From positions 7,502,001-7,566,000 of the forward strand of contig JAPEIS010000001.1 of assembly GCA_029531795.1 (NCBI GenBank): 64,000 nt of DNA, in the 5' to 3' direction. This document shows, one piece after another, positions 37,089 to 49,399 of this stretch. The DNA comes from Sclerotinia nivalis. Taxonomy: Eukaryota; Ascomycota; Leotiomycetes; Helotiales; Sclerotiniaceae. The translations under genes and the position numbers were made by a program. The number at the start of each line of letters is the position of its first letter. Position 1 is the stretch's first letter. Under the pieces are notes generated by a model. That model worked only from the letters and a program-made list of their open reading frames with translations. It did no database searches and had not been told where the DNA came from.

Positions 37089-39588
37089 AATCTCATACTA
37101 TTGTCGTACGAAGTCGCAAGAAGTACGATATACTGGTTTATCGGCACTTCTGTCGAGAAGTCGAGAAGTATTCAAGAGCTTTATAAAGTTGAGATTGGCG
37201 CATAGGGTGGCGATGTCACTCTACTATCGACCGAGGTCAGATTGGATGAAGCATGTTATATATGAAGGAAAGAAGACTAGGCAAAAGCAATGCGAATGAG
37301 TGGAGATGGACGGTTAGCTAGACATAATGCAAAACGCAGAAGATGTCCCCAGACTCTCCTATGCATCAAATAACGCGGGGAAATGTGCTGTAAGCTCCCT
37401 GCTCAACACGAGAGTGCTCTGTCGGACAGATGATGGAGTCGCAACGTGAGATGTGGCTAAGGTCATGCAAGAAGACACGCGGTGGCCCGAAGCTGACGAG
37501 CGCGCATAGGGCGCTTGTATGAGATTAGAGAAAAAAGATAGAGATAATTATTGAAGGTTAACAAGATGTACGACTATAAGAAGTGTTTCTAGTTACTCAC
37601 TCATGCTTTCAAAAATTGTGTAATTGTGTAATTGTGTTATTGTGTTATTGTGTTATCGATAATAAGCTGAGAAATGGAGGGGAAAAGACGATTTATTTCG
37701 TGCTAAAATTTTGAGTTTGTACTTGGTAAACCGTAGAATTTATGGTGGGTGTGGTGTCTGGGCCCGGAAGCTGTGGATCTTGTGGGGGATCAAAAGGTTA
37801 CCATTAGACTTGGCTCAATCGGGTTCTTTGTCTTTTGGTTACTTTTTTTTTATGAGCTCGGTTTCTATCGGGCCGGGGATGAATATATTTGGATATTGAT
37901 ATAGGGAAGTTCCTCATGCGTACTGTACTGTATGTGAAATATCAAAATGGGGGAGTTTTCAAAGTTAGGCTTCTCCAAGTCTGATAAGGATCATCTGTTT
38001 GATGCATGACCTTTTCTCTTTTGTGCACTCTGTTGAGGTTTAAAGTACTTTTCAAAATGGCCACGTTCGTTTGTGTTCGTGGGATTATATTCCGATGGGT
38101 TAGGTGAAGTTGATATTTGGTCGAGATTATGTAGGATGGAAGGCTTTTCCAAGAGATTAAGAGAACTTTCTGCTTATGGATGAGGATCGAATTGTGGTTA
38201 AGCTTGCTAGGCTTGCAGTGCCAACTTGGCGGGAAAGGCGATTGAAGGATTTGGAGTGGTTGGTTAATCTTTTAACCTTGAATTTCATTTTATCAGCTGC
38301 ATGGTGCTTGTTCTTTCTTGTGCCGTGTTGTGCCTTAAAAAGTAGAAATTGTGTTCATTCACTGAATTTTTACTCCTTGCTTTTTGTTACCTGAAGAAAG
38401 TTTCAATAATAAATCCCCAGTCATTGATAAATGTCAAACATACATTAAGACTTCTTTCGGGAAATTCTAGTTACACCCGTCATAAGTCTCCATGAAAGTC
38501 ATGTGTACTGTATGGCTGGCTTGAGACCGGAGGATTTGATATAAGATCATGTATGTTACAACTTTACAACTTTACAACTTGTCCAAATCAATATCTTCAC
38601 CTAGACTCAAGGTTATTCTCATTCAAGAATCCCCTCTATCTTCTCTTTCTCCATTGAAAGCTGTGCGAATCTAATTGAGCATGAATTTTGAATTAGATCT
38701 TTTCTACTCTCTCCATCCTTCTTGTTCGAGATCGCTGTACGCCAAATAGAAAATTTACAAGGAAGAAATGAGGGGTTTTTTTTGATACTTCCTTGTAAGC
38801 TGCAGCTACTGGGACGGGATCAAAATCGTATTAAAAATTCGGCAGAGATCTTTTGTTGCTTTTTCCCCTCGTGAAGAACACAACTTTTCTTTAGAATGAA
38901 TGATGTGAGGAAAGAAAGCTACGCCATCGCCGTCTTCCGATAAAGCTCGCTTGACTCCTTTAAACCTTATCATTCCAAGTACGGAGTATGCTTTGCTGTA
39001 TGGCCAATGTCACAATTGATTTGGAAAAATGAATTTTAGTTCTTTTTTAATCACTTACTTTTCTGTACTCATTATGAACACAACCTTTGGAGCTTATGTT
39101 ATACTCTACCGTGGGACAGTCAAAAGCCTCCAATCTCCAAGAACAATATCGGAACCCCCTACCTAGGTAAGAAGTCTTGAGAACAGCCAGATTTAGTCTC
39201 TCCAAAATATCTAGCTACACTCTGTAACTTATCAGTGCTCAAATCTTAAGTTGCATTAGCATTACCGCATCGTACCTTAGTAAAGTGGCTCTGGAAGTGT
39301 GTTTTGACCCGCTACTAATTAATCCGGGGTACTGAACCATTAATAAATCTATCCAATTTCGTAAGCCCCAATAAACTTTCACGCTGTAACTTTCACGCTG
39401 TCTGTCGGAACTTTTTTATTCACTTGCTACCCATGACGAACTTCACAGTTAATTATTTTTCAACACCGCATCGATTATCTCTCACTACCAATGTAATTAA
39501 TTACCATTTTCGAATTTCAAATTATATATTCTCAACAACGGAAAATACAGAACTTTAAGCTCCAGAACCATTGTCGTCTCCTTACAAA
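37089..39588. other. divergent intergenic region, 2.5 kb
   Basis: Between the C2H2 factor (minus) and the SAP30-like gene (plus). Presumably it holds both promoters and a long leader for the C2H2 factor. It contains an 8-bp tandem repeat (listed), a 14-base direct duplication CTTTCACGCTGT-type near 39376-39402 and scattered pyrimidine tracts. No ORF with motifs. Confidence 0.55.
37615..37654 (+). repeat. 8-bp tandem repeat (ATTGTGTA/T, 5 copies)
   Basis: Five head-to-tail units of ATTGTGTA or ATTGTGTT in the C2H2-factor upstream region, about 0.5 kb from its start codon. Confidence 0.85.
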
Positions 39589-40274
39589 ATGCGTAAAGCG
39601 CCTCGCCCACAACAGCCTGATGATTCAGAAGCATCAAGCACCAAAGAGAAAGGAAATCCAAATGCTACACCTGCTACGAACGGGAAAGGCAAGAGAGTTG
39701 CAAGCAGTGCAGCTAATACAAATGCATTGGGCGCAAATAACACACCCATTGCGTCTAGTGCTGTAGCAGGAGCTACGGGAAATACCAATACCGATGGCAA
39801 TGTTGGAGTATGAACCTCCGTCGTCATATTTCAAATCGAGCACAATAGCTAACATATAACTTCTTCCATAGATACAATGGTCAGAATTTGACCCATCTGT
39901 ATTGCACAGGTATCGATACGAGCACGGGATGAATACGCCTCCTGCCTTCAATAGCTCATACAATCAAATTGTTCTTTCTCAATCGAGTATCGGCCGTATG
40001 TCACCAACTATGGTTCGCAAGAAGGAGCACAAGAGGCAGAGCAAAGAGCAATTGGCCAACACTGTGCGCAAGCATTTCAACAGTCAATCTGTCAACGAAA
40101 ACGACGTTATTGTAAAGTTCTTATACAAAGTTCGATATCAGGGTTAGTCGATATGATTGTTTGCATGGTTGGAAATGAAATCCAAGCTGATTATTTATAG
40201 ACAAGAAATTTCGCATGAGATTCATGCCACAGCTGCGACACATGGAGCGATCTCAGGTGGAACGACCCGCATAG
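39589..40274 (+). CDS. SAP30-like SIN3-binding protein
   Basis: Putative small subunit of a SIN3/RPD3 histone deacetylase complex, 187 residues. By hand splicing the exons are 39589-39807, 39872-40142 and 40201-40274. The N-terminal 75 residues are disordered (Asn/Ala/Thr/Ser-rich). The C-terminal half fits the SAP30 SIN3-binding domain: LHRYRYEHGMNTPPAFNSS, IGRMSPTMVRKK, KRQSKEQLANTVRKHFNSQ and DVIVKFLYKVRYQDKKFRM. An in-frame TTG-led extension starts at 39571, but the ATG at 39589 is the real first Met. In this family the domain contacts the PAH3/HID region of SIN3 and stabilises the deacetylase core. The gene lies 10 kb from a PAH-domain protein. The symbol is withheld because fungi carry divergent SAP30-like proteins. 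Confidence 0.88.
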
Positions 40275-40884
40275 CCTACGTACATACACCGGCTTTTGGC
40301 CTACTTGGCTTCGATTCATCAAAGTACGAGAACAGCTCTACAAGTCTAATGATACAGTGAACATACGGCAAAGGAGTGGTGTTATAGGGATAATTGGGTT
40401 AGAATTGTATAATACATTGTACAAAAGTACTTCTAGGAAGGATCTTTTTCGTTTCAGGGAGTTGTGGACTTTACTGTGGGATTTGCATATTTGGAATAAT
40501 GACAATCATGACTATGGACAGCGGAATAAAACCAATACATTTTATACCAAGCAATTTATCTATGAATGGAAAGTTTTGGTTTTTGCATATGGAACTTTTT
40601 TGATTTCCATTTGAAGATTTTCAGCCTTGCACGATTTGTAATGGTTTGCCGGGATTAATTCTAATCATCCAATCAGAGTTGAGCTATCTCAATTGATTGC
40701 CTTGCTCCGGTAAAGAAAAAAAAATATTGGAGCTTTCCAGAATGATCGTTGATATTCATGATAGTTTTACTTTACTGCAGCGATACATTCACCTCTCACA
40801 GTCTTTATTTGTTCCTATGACCATTGCAAATTTTGATATATTTCTCATGTACATTGTGAACATTGTGAACATCACTTTATCATA
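40275..40884. other. intergenic region, MDJ1 upstream
   Basis: About 0.6 kb between two plus-strand genes, containing SAP30-like 3' UTR and the MDJ1 promoter. A heat-shock-element-like site is listed separately. A 9-base direct repeat ATTGTGAAC occurs twice just before the MDJ1 start. Confidence 0.55.
40730..40747. promoter_or_regulatory. heat-shock-element-like site upstream of MDJ1
   Basis: GAGCTTTCCAGAATGATC reads as four alternating units with 2-base spacing: GAG, TTC, GAA, ATC. The two central units are perfect and the outer ones have one mismatch each against GAA/TTC. It lies about 140 bases before the MDJ1 ATG, a sensible place for an Hsf1 site of a stress-inducible chaperone gene. 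Confidence 0.4.
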
Positions 40885-42575
40885 ATGAAAACAGGGACAA
40901 CAGGCCTGACAACAGGCCTTTTGTCAAAGGCCGCCACTCCATCTCGAATTTTATGTTCTACCCCAGCAAGCCGACATCGAACATTGAAGAGGGGTGACAA
41001 CAAGCCATCTCAAACACGAAATCTTTCAACAATATGCGCATCGAGAAGGAAATGCAGATATTCTCAGCAGGACCTGTCACTGAAACCAATACAGAGACGC
41101 GTGAGTAGCTATTTATTCAAAATACTTCAATTCGCATCACGAAGTACTGACCCAGATTCTTTTAGTCTTTTCATGCATCAGCGAGATATCAAGCCACGAA
41201 GAATCCCTATGATGTTCTCGGAGTAGACAAGAGCGCATCTGCGTCAGCCATCAAGAAGGCATATTATGGCCTTGCTAAAAAGTTCCATCCGGACACAAAT
41301 AAGGATCCAAATGCTAAAGATAAATTCGCCGAAGCACAATCTGCTTATGAACTGTTAACCGATCCACAGAAAAAGGCAGCTTGGGATCAGTATGGGTCTG
41401 CAGCATTTGACCAAGGAGCAGGACCCGGACCCGGTGCTGATCCATTCAGTGGTGCGGGGGGTTTTGGAGGGTTCGGGGGTGGATCTGGCGGGTTCCCGGG
41501 TGGAGGGTTTGGAGCCGATTTCAATTTCGAAGATTTATTTAAGGGTTTTACTGGAGGAAGAAGGGGTAGAAAAGGCGGTGGAAATCCATTTCATGAAGAA
41601 ATACTTGTGGGAGACAGTATTGAGGTTCAAACGAATATCTCCTTCATGGAAGCAGCAAAAGGGACCAGCAAAACCATCAACATATCCCCACTATCCACTT
41701 GCAAAACATGTCATGGAAATGGCATGAAATCTGGAACGAAGCGATCGTCATGTAAATCCTGTGGAGGGAGCGGTACACGCGTGCATTCTATGGGTGGGTT
41801 CCAAATGGCTTCGACATGCAGTGCCTGCGGTGGTCAGGGAGTGGTGATTCCACCTGGAGGAGAATGTGGGACATGTTCTGGAAATGGAGTTGTGCGTGAG
41901 CGCAAAACGATCAATGTTGATATACCTGGAGGAATTGAGGATGGTATGCGATTGAGATTGGATAGGGAAGGTGACGCCCCGGCTACTGGTCAAGCTGCGA
42001 ACCCCGACAGTCCTTCACAACCTGGTGATCTTTATGTACTCGTTCGAGTAGCTACGGATCCGAAATTTAGTCGCTCCGGATCTGACATCTTATATACCGC
42101 AACGATCCCTCTCACAACTGCATTACTTGGAGGTGAGGTCAAGATACCGACCTTGGATGGAGATGTCAGTGTTAAGGTCGCAACTGGAACCGGTACTGGA
42201 GACAAGATTACTTTAGGAGGTAAGGGTATGAGAAAGTTGGAAGGACGTAGAGGGGGAAGTGGGGACCTGAAAGTCGTATTCAGGGTCCACATGCCCAAAT
42301 ATCTCAGTGCTAACCAGCGAACGATTGTGGAAATGCTTGCCGATGAGATGGGTGATAAAACAGCGAAACGTGTCACGAATGTTGGCCGTTCCTCAAGTTC
42401 CTCGTAAGTTCAGTGTCATATTCTCAAGCCGGGCACTGACAGAGACAGATCATCCCCATCGGATACTGAAGAGAATCATAAGCAAGAAGGGTTCCTCAAA
42501 TCCGTCTGGCACAAATTTAAAGATGGCGCTAATTCGCCCGAGGGCGACAAAGAGGACGAATCCAAGAAGAAATGA
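40885..42575 (+). CDS. MDJ1: MDJ1, mitochondrial DnaJ (type I Hsp40)
   Basis: Matrix J-protein that stimulates SSC1 ATPase and delivers clients for folding or degradation. By hand splicing the exons are 40885-41100, 41166-42403 and 42449-42575, giving 526 residues. The presequence is basic and Ser/Thr-rich, ending near RRSFHASAR. The J domain spans about 85-150 with HPD at 113-115. A long Gly/Phe-rich linker follows, then four zinc-binding repeats ([32 protein letters not shown]) and C-terminal substrate-binding domains with [19 protein letters not shown] and [17 protein letters not shown]. The tail is charged. All type I features are present, so it should be a full co-chaperone. Located between SSC1 and PIM1 in this window. 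Very secure. Confidence 0.95.
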
Positions 42576-44340
42576 AGCCAGTGACGAAAACTCACTGTAT
42601 AATAAATGGCAAAAGTGTAGAAATGCCACTGTGTAAAGAGGATAGGGGTAAATCGATGGAGCATGGCGTCTCCCGAAGATACGAATGATGGCTGTCAATT
42701 TACGAATGCATATCTCTAGAATGCAGTTTAGAATATGTTTATGACCCATACTTAGTATAAAATAAAATGATATCTCAACTCACAGCTGTGACTTGACCAA
42801 ACATCTGATGTTGCGATAAACATATCCTCAACTTCTCCACGCAAAGGATTTTCATCTTCGCCTGACATCCCGCTTTCATCCCACTGCCGAAAGTATTCAC
42901 CTCGGGCCATATGCACCTCGACCTCCTAGATGTGATGAACCTTGGGAATACGAAATCTCTCTACCAATCAAAATGCATTGTAAGAGCTGCAGCTTGCCTT
43001 TTCAACCGATTTTTTTTGGGGGGGTTTTTTTTGGTTTTTTTTGCTCTCCGAATAAAAAGGAACTGAAACATCGGTTTGAATGAGATTCTGAGATTCGTGA
43101 TGGTTTCAAAGTGTTGATTTGTTTTGGATAATGGACAGACACTGTGAACATCAACATTGTGAACATTTTACCGGTACATGGCTGTCGTGACGATTAGACT
43201 ACTGTCTGTATCGAATATATTAGCTATTTTGCATGCTGCATTCATTTGTATACAGAAGGACAGAGCCTAAAGAGTCCCATGTAAGTTTCACAGGGAGATT
43301 TGCTCATACTCCTGTTGATAATTGATGATGAAATTTCGACGTAAATTGAAATTGAGGTTATAATATCATTTCGTATTGTGCTGATTGACTGACTCCCTTA
43401 TCTAGACAGGGCGCTTATTACTTACTCTCATACCCTATAGTTTGAGAAACACCCCGTCATCATCAAGGCGTGATGGTGGGCCATGATCTGATTGTGATTG
43501 AAGAACAAACTGTTTGTTAATTGATGTTTCTTCATTTCTGTCTTCATGTTTTGTGATTATCATGCGTGATTGATACCTACTGATGAAGGATGGAAACAAT
43601 ATCTATGTCTGGGGATAACACAAAAAAGGAAACAGATATTTCGAGTGTTAGGTATTTAACAATAATAATATTCATGATCATTGTTGTACGAAATGTCCTC
43701 TAGGCTCTGGCGCTTATCTGAGTAAATCTGGGTCTCCTGAAAGGCCGCAGGAGAAAAAACAGTGCAGATTCCCTGTATTGTAGTACCAGCTAGTGCCCTG
43801 TAGTCCCACAAGCTCACACAAATTAATGAAAGCTTGGGCACCTACCTACGTACCTACCTACCTGCTTGATACCTACCTGCTTGATACCTAGGAGTCGGAT
43901 TATTACTTTCACTTCACACATCTGCAATCACAAAACATTTCCTACTTATTATTCTTCAATTTATCAAATTGTATCAAACTATCAAACTACACAACAATAA
44001 CTCTCAGTATTATAAACCTGATGACTAGCTAGGTATGAAATAGCCATGAAATACATGAGTGAGATCTTGCGCAAGGATCGGATCATTCTTTTCAAGATAC
44101 TGCGCACCCAAATAAATTAACAAGTTAACAAGTCTTACCACTGACGACACCAACCCCTCCTCCCCACCGCTTTCCAGTCCACATTCAACGAATATCGGTG
44201 TGCACAATATTGACGATTTTATTTATCTTTTACCTTCAGTCAAACTTATTGAATACGCTCCGAAGTGACATATTTCCTTCACGAATTTTGCCCGGGCATC
44301 TACAATCAGGGTGTCGAGCATCGTCCGGTCAAATCTCGAG
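42576..44340. other. intergenic region, 1.8 kb
   Basis: Between MDJ1 and BRO1, both plus. It contains a striking G/T homopolymer block near 43006-43045 (runs of T and G), and near 43840-43885 repeats of the tetramer-rich unit CTACCTAC with two copies of TGCTTGATACCTA. Small ORFs only; none called. The right end presumably holds the BRO1 promoter. Confidence 0.55.
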
Positions 44341-47300
44341 ATGCAAGCACCGATGATATCAGTGCCTCTTAAGGCAACCAACGAAATCGACTGGATACAG
44401 CCGTTGAAGAACTATATCAGACAGACATATGGTGACGACCCGGAACGATATGCGGAAGAATGTGCTACCCTCAACCGCTTGCGACAGGACATGCGAGGAG
44501 CTGGCAAGGACAGTGCTGCGGGAAGAGACCTACTTTACAGATATTATGGGCAGCTGGAATTATTAGACCTGCGATTCCCGGTCGATGAGAATCATATCAA
44601 AATCTCCTTTACTTGGTAAGGATCCGACCCAGTGAGAGATATTGGAATCTTACTAACAACGTTGCCAGGTTCGATGCGTTCACACATAAAGCCACTGCAC
44701 AATACTCCCTGGCATACGAAAAAGCTTCGATTATATTTAACATTTCTGCCGTACTATCATGTCATGCAGCGCATCAAAACCGATCGGAAGACTCTGGGCT
44801 TAAAACTGCGTATCACTCTTTCCAAGCATCTGCCGGCATGTTCACTTATATCAACGAGAACTTTCTCCATGCACCATCCACGGACTTAAGTCGAGATACA
44901 GTTAAGACTTTGATTCAAATTATGCTTGCTCAAGGCCAGGAGGTATTTCTTGAAAAGCAAATTGCCGATGGCAAAAAGGTTGGACTGTTAGCAAAACTTG
45001 CTAGCCAAGCAGGTTATTTGTATTCTCAGGCGCTTGAGGGAACGCAGGACAACGTAAATAAGGCCATATTTGAGAAAGTTTGGCTACTGGTGGTACAAGT
45101 AGGTGCTTCTAATACTCCTCGTCTGGTTTATGGAATACATTTTGGCCATATCGATGTTCCAGCGCGAGATCCGGTACTAACACAAAATAGATCAAAGCAA
45201 ATTACATGTCATCCCTAGCTCAATATTACCAAGCTCTTGCAGATGATGATGCAAATTCACATGGTGTAGCCATTGCACGATTACAGGCAGCAGAACTTTC
45301 ATCTAAGGATGCCAGTAAACTTGCTAACAGTTTCCCTGGAAATGTACCCGTCAATTCGAACTTCACATCAGAGACGGGCACAACATTAATAGAGATTAAC
45401 AGGCGTCATCTTACTAATGTGCAAGAAAAACTTGCTGAGCTTATCAAGGATAATGACTACATCTATCACCAGACTGTACCAGCCGAAGCAGCCCTCACCG
45501 TGATCCCCAAGCTTCCTGCTGCCAAAGCGATACCAGTTAGCGAATTATACGCTGGCCAAGATATTCAACGTATCACTGGACCTGATATCTTCCAAAAGAT
45601 TGTGCCCATGTCTGTTACGGAGTCAGCCAGTTTATACGACGAAGAAAAGGCGAAATTGGTGCGGGCAGAGACGGAGCGCGTAGAAACCGCCAACAGCGAG
45701 ATGGCTGCAAGTCTAGACTATCTTAGATTACCTGGAGCGTTACAGGTTCTTAAGGGCGGTTTTGACCAAGAACTGAGCGGGGGAGAAGATTTTAGAAATT
45801 GGTGCGACGATTTAGCCGGGCATGTTTCTCCTATGTCAATATTTGATTCTTTGAAATCAAGCAAAGAAGCTATAGTGTCAATATTGGACAAAAGCAGCAA
45901 GCAGTTGGATATGGAGGAGAGCGTCTGTGAGAAAATGCGGTCAAAGTATGAAGGAGAGTGGACTCAACAACCAAGCTCACGACTTACCTCTACACTTCGA
46001 AACGATATACGAAACTATCGTGAAGCTCTTGAGGAGGCTGCTCGTAGTGATAATCAGCTTTACTCAAAAATATGCAAGCATGAGGTTGACTTTGACGAAA
46101 TGCGCTCTGCTGGTGAACTAGGCGAGTCTGATGTGCTCTTTCAAAGAGCGTTGATACAGGTCGGAGGAAAGTCGAGGAATACCGCCGGAAGTCCCAGTTC
46201 GCGAGAAGGGAATCTACTTGATGATGATTTCGACGATGGGAAAAAGAGCGTCGCAGAACAGATAGCCAAGGTTGAGGAGATTCTCAAAAAATTAAACCTA
46301 GTCAAGCGGGAGAGATCACAAGTTTTGAAAGATCTAAAAGAAAAGGTACGTGAAGTAACTTGGATCTAGATTTTTTTTTTACTAATCATATAGTAGGCAC
46401 ATAATGATGATATATCTCATGTTCTTATTCTTAACAAAAAGTCTATCTCGAATTATGAGACTCAGCTTTTCCAAGCAGAGCTTGAGAAGTACCGACCTCA
46501 TCAGAGTCGTTTGTTATCTGCGAATCACAAACAATCATCACTAATGAAAGAACTGACACTCACATTCAATGATCTTTTGCAAGATAAGAGAGTCCGATCT
46601 GAGCAAAGCAAATATGAGACTATAACCCGACAACGGTCATCAGTAATGTCAAAGTATAAGAAGATTCATCAAGAATATCTAGATCTACAAGCTGGTCTTG
46701 AAGGTGCAAAACAATGGTATACCGAGATGAAGGATACCGTTAATAGCCTGGATAAGAATGTCGAGACATTTGTCAATAATCGTAGGTCAGAAGGCGCTCA
46801 ACTTCTAAACCAGATCGAGCAAGATCGAGCGAGCAATGCAAATGGTCATGCGGATAGGGAGCGCGAGCGTCTCAGGGGATTGATGGAACGCATGTCTATG
46901 GACCCATCAACCTCACCAACATCCGGCAAACCCCCTCGTAGGGGATCCAATGCATACAGCAATACATCCCCATCAACAAGGTACCCAAGTACAAACTTTG
47001 CCGGACAGTACCAGGTACCAACCTCGCCGCCTCCACAAACTACTACTGCACCTCCGACACGCGGCTCTATACCTGCCCCTGCTAACGGGGGATATTACCC
47101 TCAACAACAACCCCAGAGAGCCGACCCGTATAGCTCAATCCCTGGGAGATCTTCACCATATGGTCAATACAACCCAAGCACGCATTCGCGCAACGCCTCC
47201 CAGCCCATGTCGCCTCCATCTAACCAGAGCCAATTTCCGCGCTCACCTCCGCCGCAGCAAACTCAATTCCAACAGAATCAACACCACTACGCGACAATGG

Positions 47301-47521
47301 CACCGCAACAACAGGGGCAATATGTTCCAGCTGGATATGTACCCCCGCCGCCACCACCAGGACCACCGCCTCTCGGTCCTCAACAAACCTTTCACCAAGC
47401 CGGCGGTTCCATAACAGGTCAAAATGAGTATGGGTATGGAAAGAATGCTGCTTCTCATCAACGCGCTGCGTCGCAGCAAAGTGCGAATGATCCTTGGGCC
47501 GGGCTTAACGCATGGAAGTAA
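44341..47521 (+). CDS. BRO1: BRO1, ESCRT-associated vacuolar sorting protein
   Basis: Endosomal ALIX/BRO1-family protein that works with ESCRT-III and ubiquitin-deconjugating machinery in sorting cargo to the vacuole. By hand splicing the exons are 44341-44615, 44669-45098, 45191-46345 and 46397-47521, giving 994 residues. The BRO1 domain (about 1-390) opens with MQAPMISVPLKATNEIDW and includes YGQLELLDLRFPV, a split ISFTWFDAFTHK, and KASIIFNISAVLS. A coiled-coil V domain follows (about 400-740). The C-terminal 230 residues are Pro/Gln/Ser-rich with PPPPPPGPPPLG. The N-terminus and proline-rich tail favour BRO1 over its relative PalA/Rim20, which starts differently. The true start is the ATG at 44341; an upstream in-frame GTG at 44311 is not needed. 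Confidence 0.93.
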
Positions 47522-48185
47522 AGAACCTGGAGTACATTGAGGAAATTTCAGACATTGGAAGGAGCGAACACAGGGAGATCACAACTTGGCTTATGGGAGG
47601 ATACGGCGCCGAGGACGAAGGAATTAGTAAATGGGGATTGTGATACCAATTCATAGCGGCAATGGCACGGAGAAAGGCAGGAAATGTATTTATATCCTCT
47701 GAAATCGCGGAACTTCCTCTGGTCTAATTGATGGTACAATCCTGCAATTTTGCTAAGAAATTTACACGCCTGTGGTCAATTTTGCCAAATGTGGCCCAAC
47801 TACAAGTATCTAAAAGCCCCAGAATATGAAAGTGTGTGAATCACGGTGGAAATGATTACTCTGATAATGAAAAGATGTACTTGCTGGTTATTCAGGAAAC
47901 CTGGCCTGGCCGGTAGCATCGACTTTGATCTACAGCGGTCCTGACATGATGAGTTGTATCTTTGAAATTCATCATTATTTAAAAGATATGAAAGTAAATT
48001 AATTCACTTTTGAAGGGTATAAGAGTAATCTGTCTTAAAAGAATATCCAAATCTATATTTATATACTTCAACTAATCCTATCAAACACTCCACTCTCGAA
48101 AATTAGAGATTGATTTTTATCTGTCCGTCTAGTCATTATCATCCTATAGCATTCCCACATCCTTCTATTGTATACTATTAGCTCT
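47522..48185. other. convergent intergenic region
   Basis: Between the BRO1 stop and the stop of the minus-strand multi-intron candidate. It presumably holds both 3' UTRs. Homology to the inverted copy near 55.1 kb extends into it as far as about 48125. No gene. Confidence 0.55.
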
Positions 48186-49399
48186 TTAATTCTTTTTCTC
48201 ATCTTTCTTTTTAATTTCGTTTTCCCAGAAAGCGAGAACACCAAAAAGAGGACAAACGGACTTAATACTACGTATAGGTATATAGATTAGTTGAATGGTA
48301 AAGAAGGATAAATAAAGATAATAGCGGACTTACACCAAATTGAGGAGGGATACTACAACTACACAGAAACCTCTTTTGAGGTATAACCAGGCTAGCTCGT
48401 TGGCCATTCGAGTGGTGCTAATGTAGAGTAGTAAAATCAGTAATCAGTCTTAACTTGATTCTTGAATGTTGAAAGCCTATAGTGTGACATTATAACACTA
48501 TTACTTACATGTTTTTTCTGCGATGTCTTCCATGATAAATGTTGTCAGTTGAAGTAAAGCAAAAGAATACAGCTTCTCCTTGGTTTTAGACATACTCCTT
48601 ATTCATTCTTTGAAGCTAAAAAATTCTAATATCAGTATCACTGTACCTCCTGAGAAAATTGAAGTCTATTTAACATACTAAATTAATTGTTCAGTTTGGC
48701 CGTGATAAGGTTAATCAATTTATACATTTCTAGCTTCTTAAACAGCATGTTTTGATAGGGGAACTTACAGTTCTAGATCTTCACCCCCCGCGGCTGTCTT
48801 CCTAAATCCATTTATCAGTCATTTTGAATTCAATATAGTTCTAACTGTTATGGTAAGATTACAAGGCAAGTAGTTCCGCTTTGCTATGCAATGTTAGTTT
48901 GTTTTGAATCGTTTATGAAGAAGCCAAAAGGCCCCAATTGCATAACTACTCACACAATGGCAAGCTCTGCTGCTCTAAAAGCAATGTTGAGACAGCATTG
49001 GAAGTTTAGAAGCTCAATCTCTGAATAGAATATTTCATAAAAACTAACCCTCTCGTTTGTAAGCCGAGCTTAGCTTAGACTTTAGAAACGAATTACTTCA
49101 GCAAGTAGCTTCGGATTTCACTTACAATTGTTCTGTCGATGCTGTATTGGCGGCGCTGTTTACAAGATCATGTTAGCCATTGCGCTAGTATGGTGTCTGG
49201 ATAGCATCACGAACACAATTCTCGGCCTATTCAAGAAGCCATAACCATTATGACGGATGGAAATGTTACTGACAATTCCGCCATTTGTGCCTTGCTATTC
49301 CTAGAGTTAGCAAGAACTCGACTGTATTTTCTGCAATTCCTAGTCGGAAATTACTCACAGACTTTGAATTTCTTCTATTCTATAGTGATATTTGGCCAT
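48186..49399 (-). CDS. multi-intron gene candidate, unknown function (exon chain partly resolved)
   Basis: No ORF here exceeds 80 codons, yet the minus strand has a regular series of strong donors (GTAAGT/GTGAGT complements at about 49358, 49128, 48950, 48768, 48508, 48333) and acceptors. The 3' exons splice in frame: 48596-48615, 48509-48526, 48334-48417 and 48186-48267. They end in a hydrophobic segment (GFCVVVVSLLNLVIKSVC) and a lysine-rich tail with FWENEIKKKDEKKN, then a stop. A plausible start is MAKYHYRIEEIQSL at 49359-49399. The middle includes an open frame with IELLNFQCCLNIAFRAAELA and LALKTAAGGEDLEL, but joining it requires introns of only about 28 and 31 nt, so that part is unreliable. 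The last exon and the leader recur inverted at 54979-55101. I do not recognise the family. It may be a real small membrane-anchored protein or a decaying gene. Confidence 0.4.

Noticed and set aside
46950..47414. 154-codon ORF inside the BRO1 tail
   Set aside because: Out-of-frame shadow of the Pro/Gln-rich BRO1 C-terminus.
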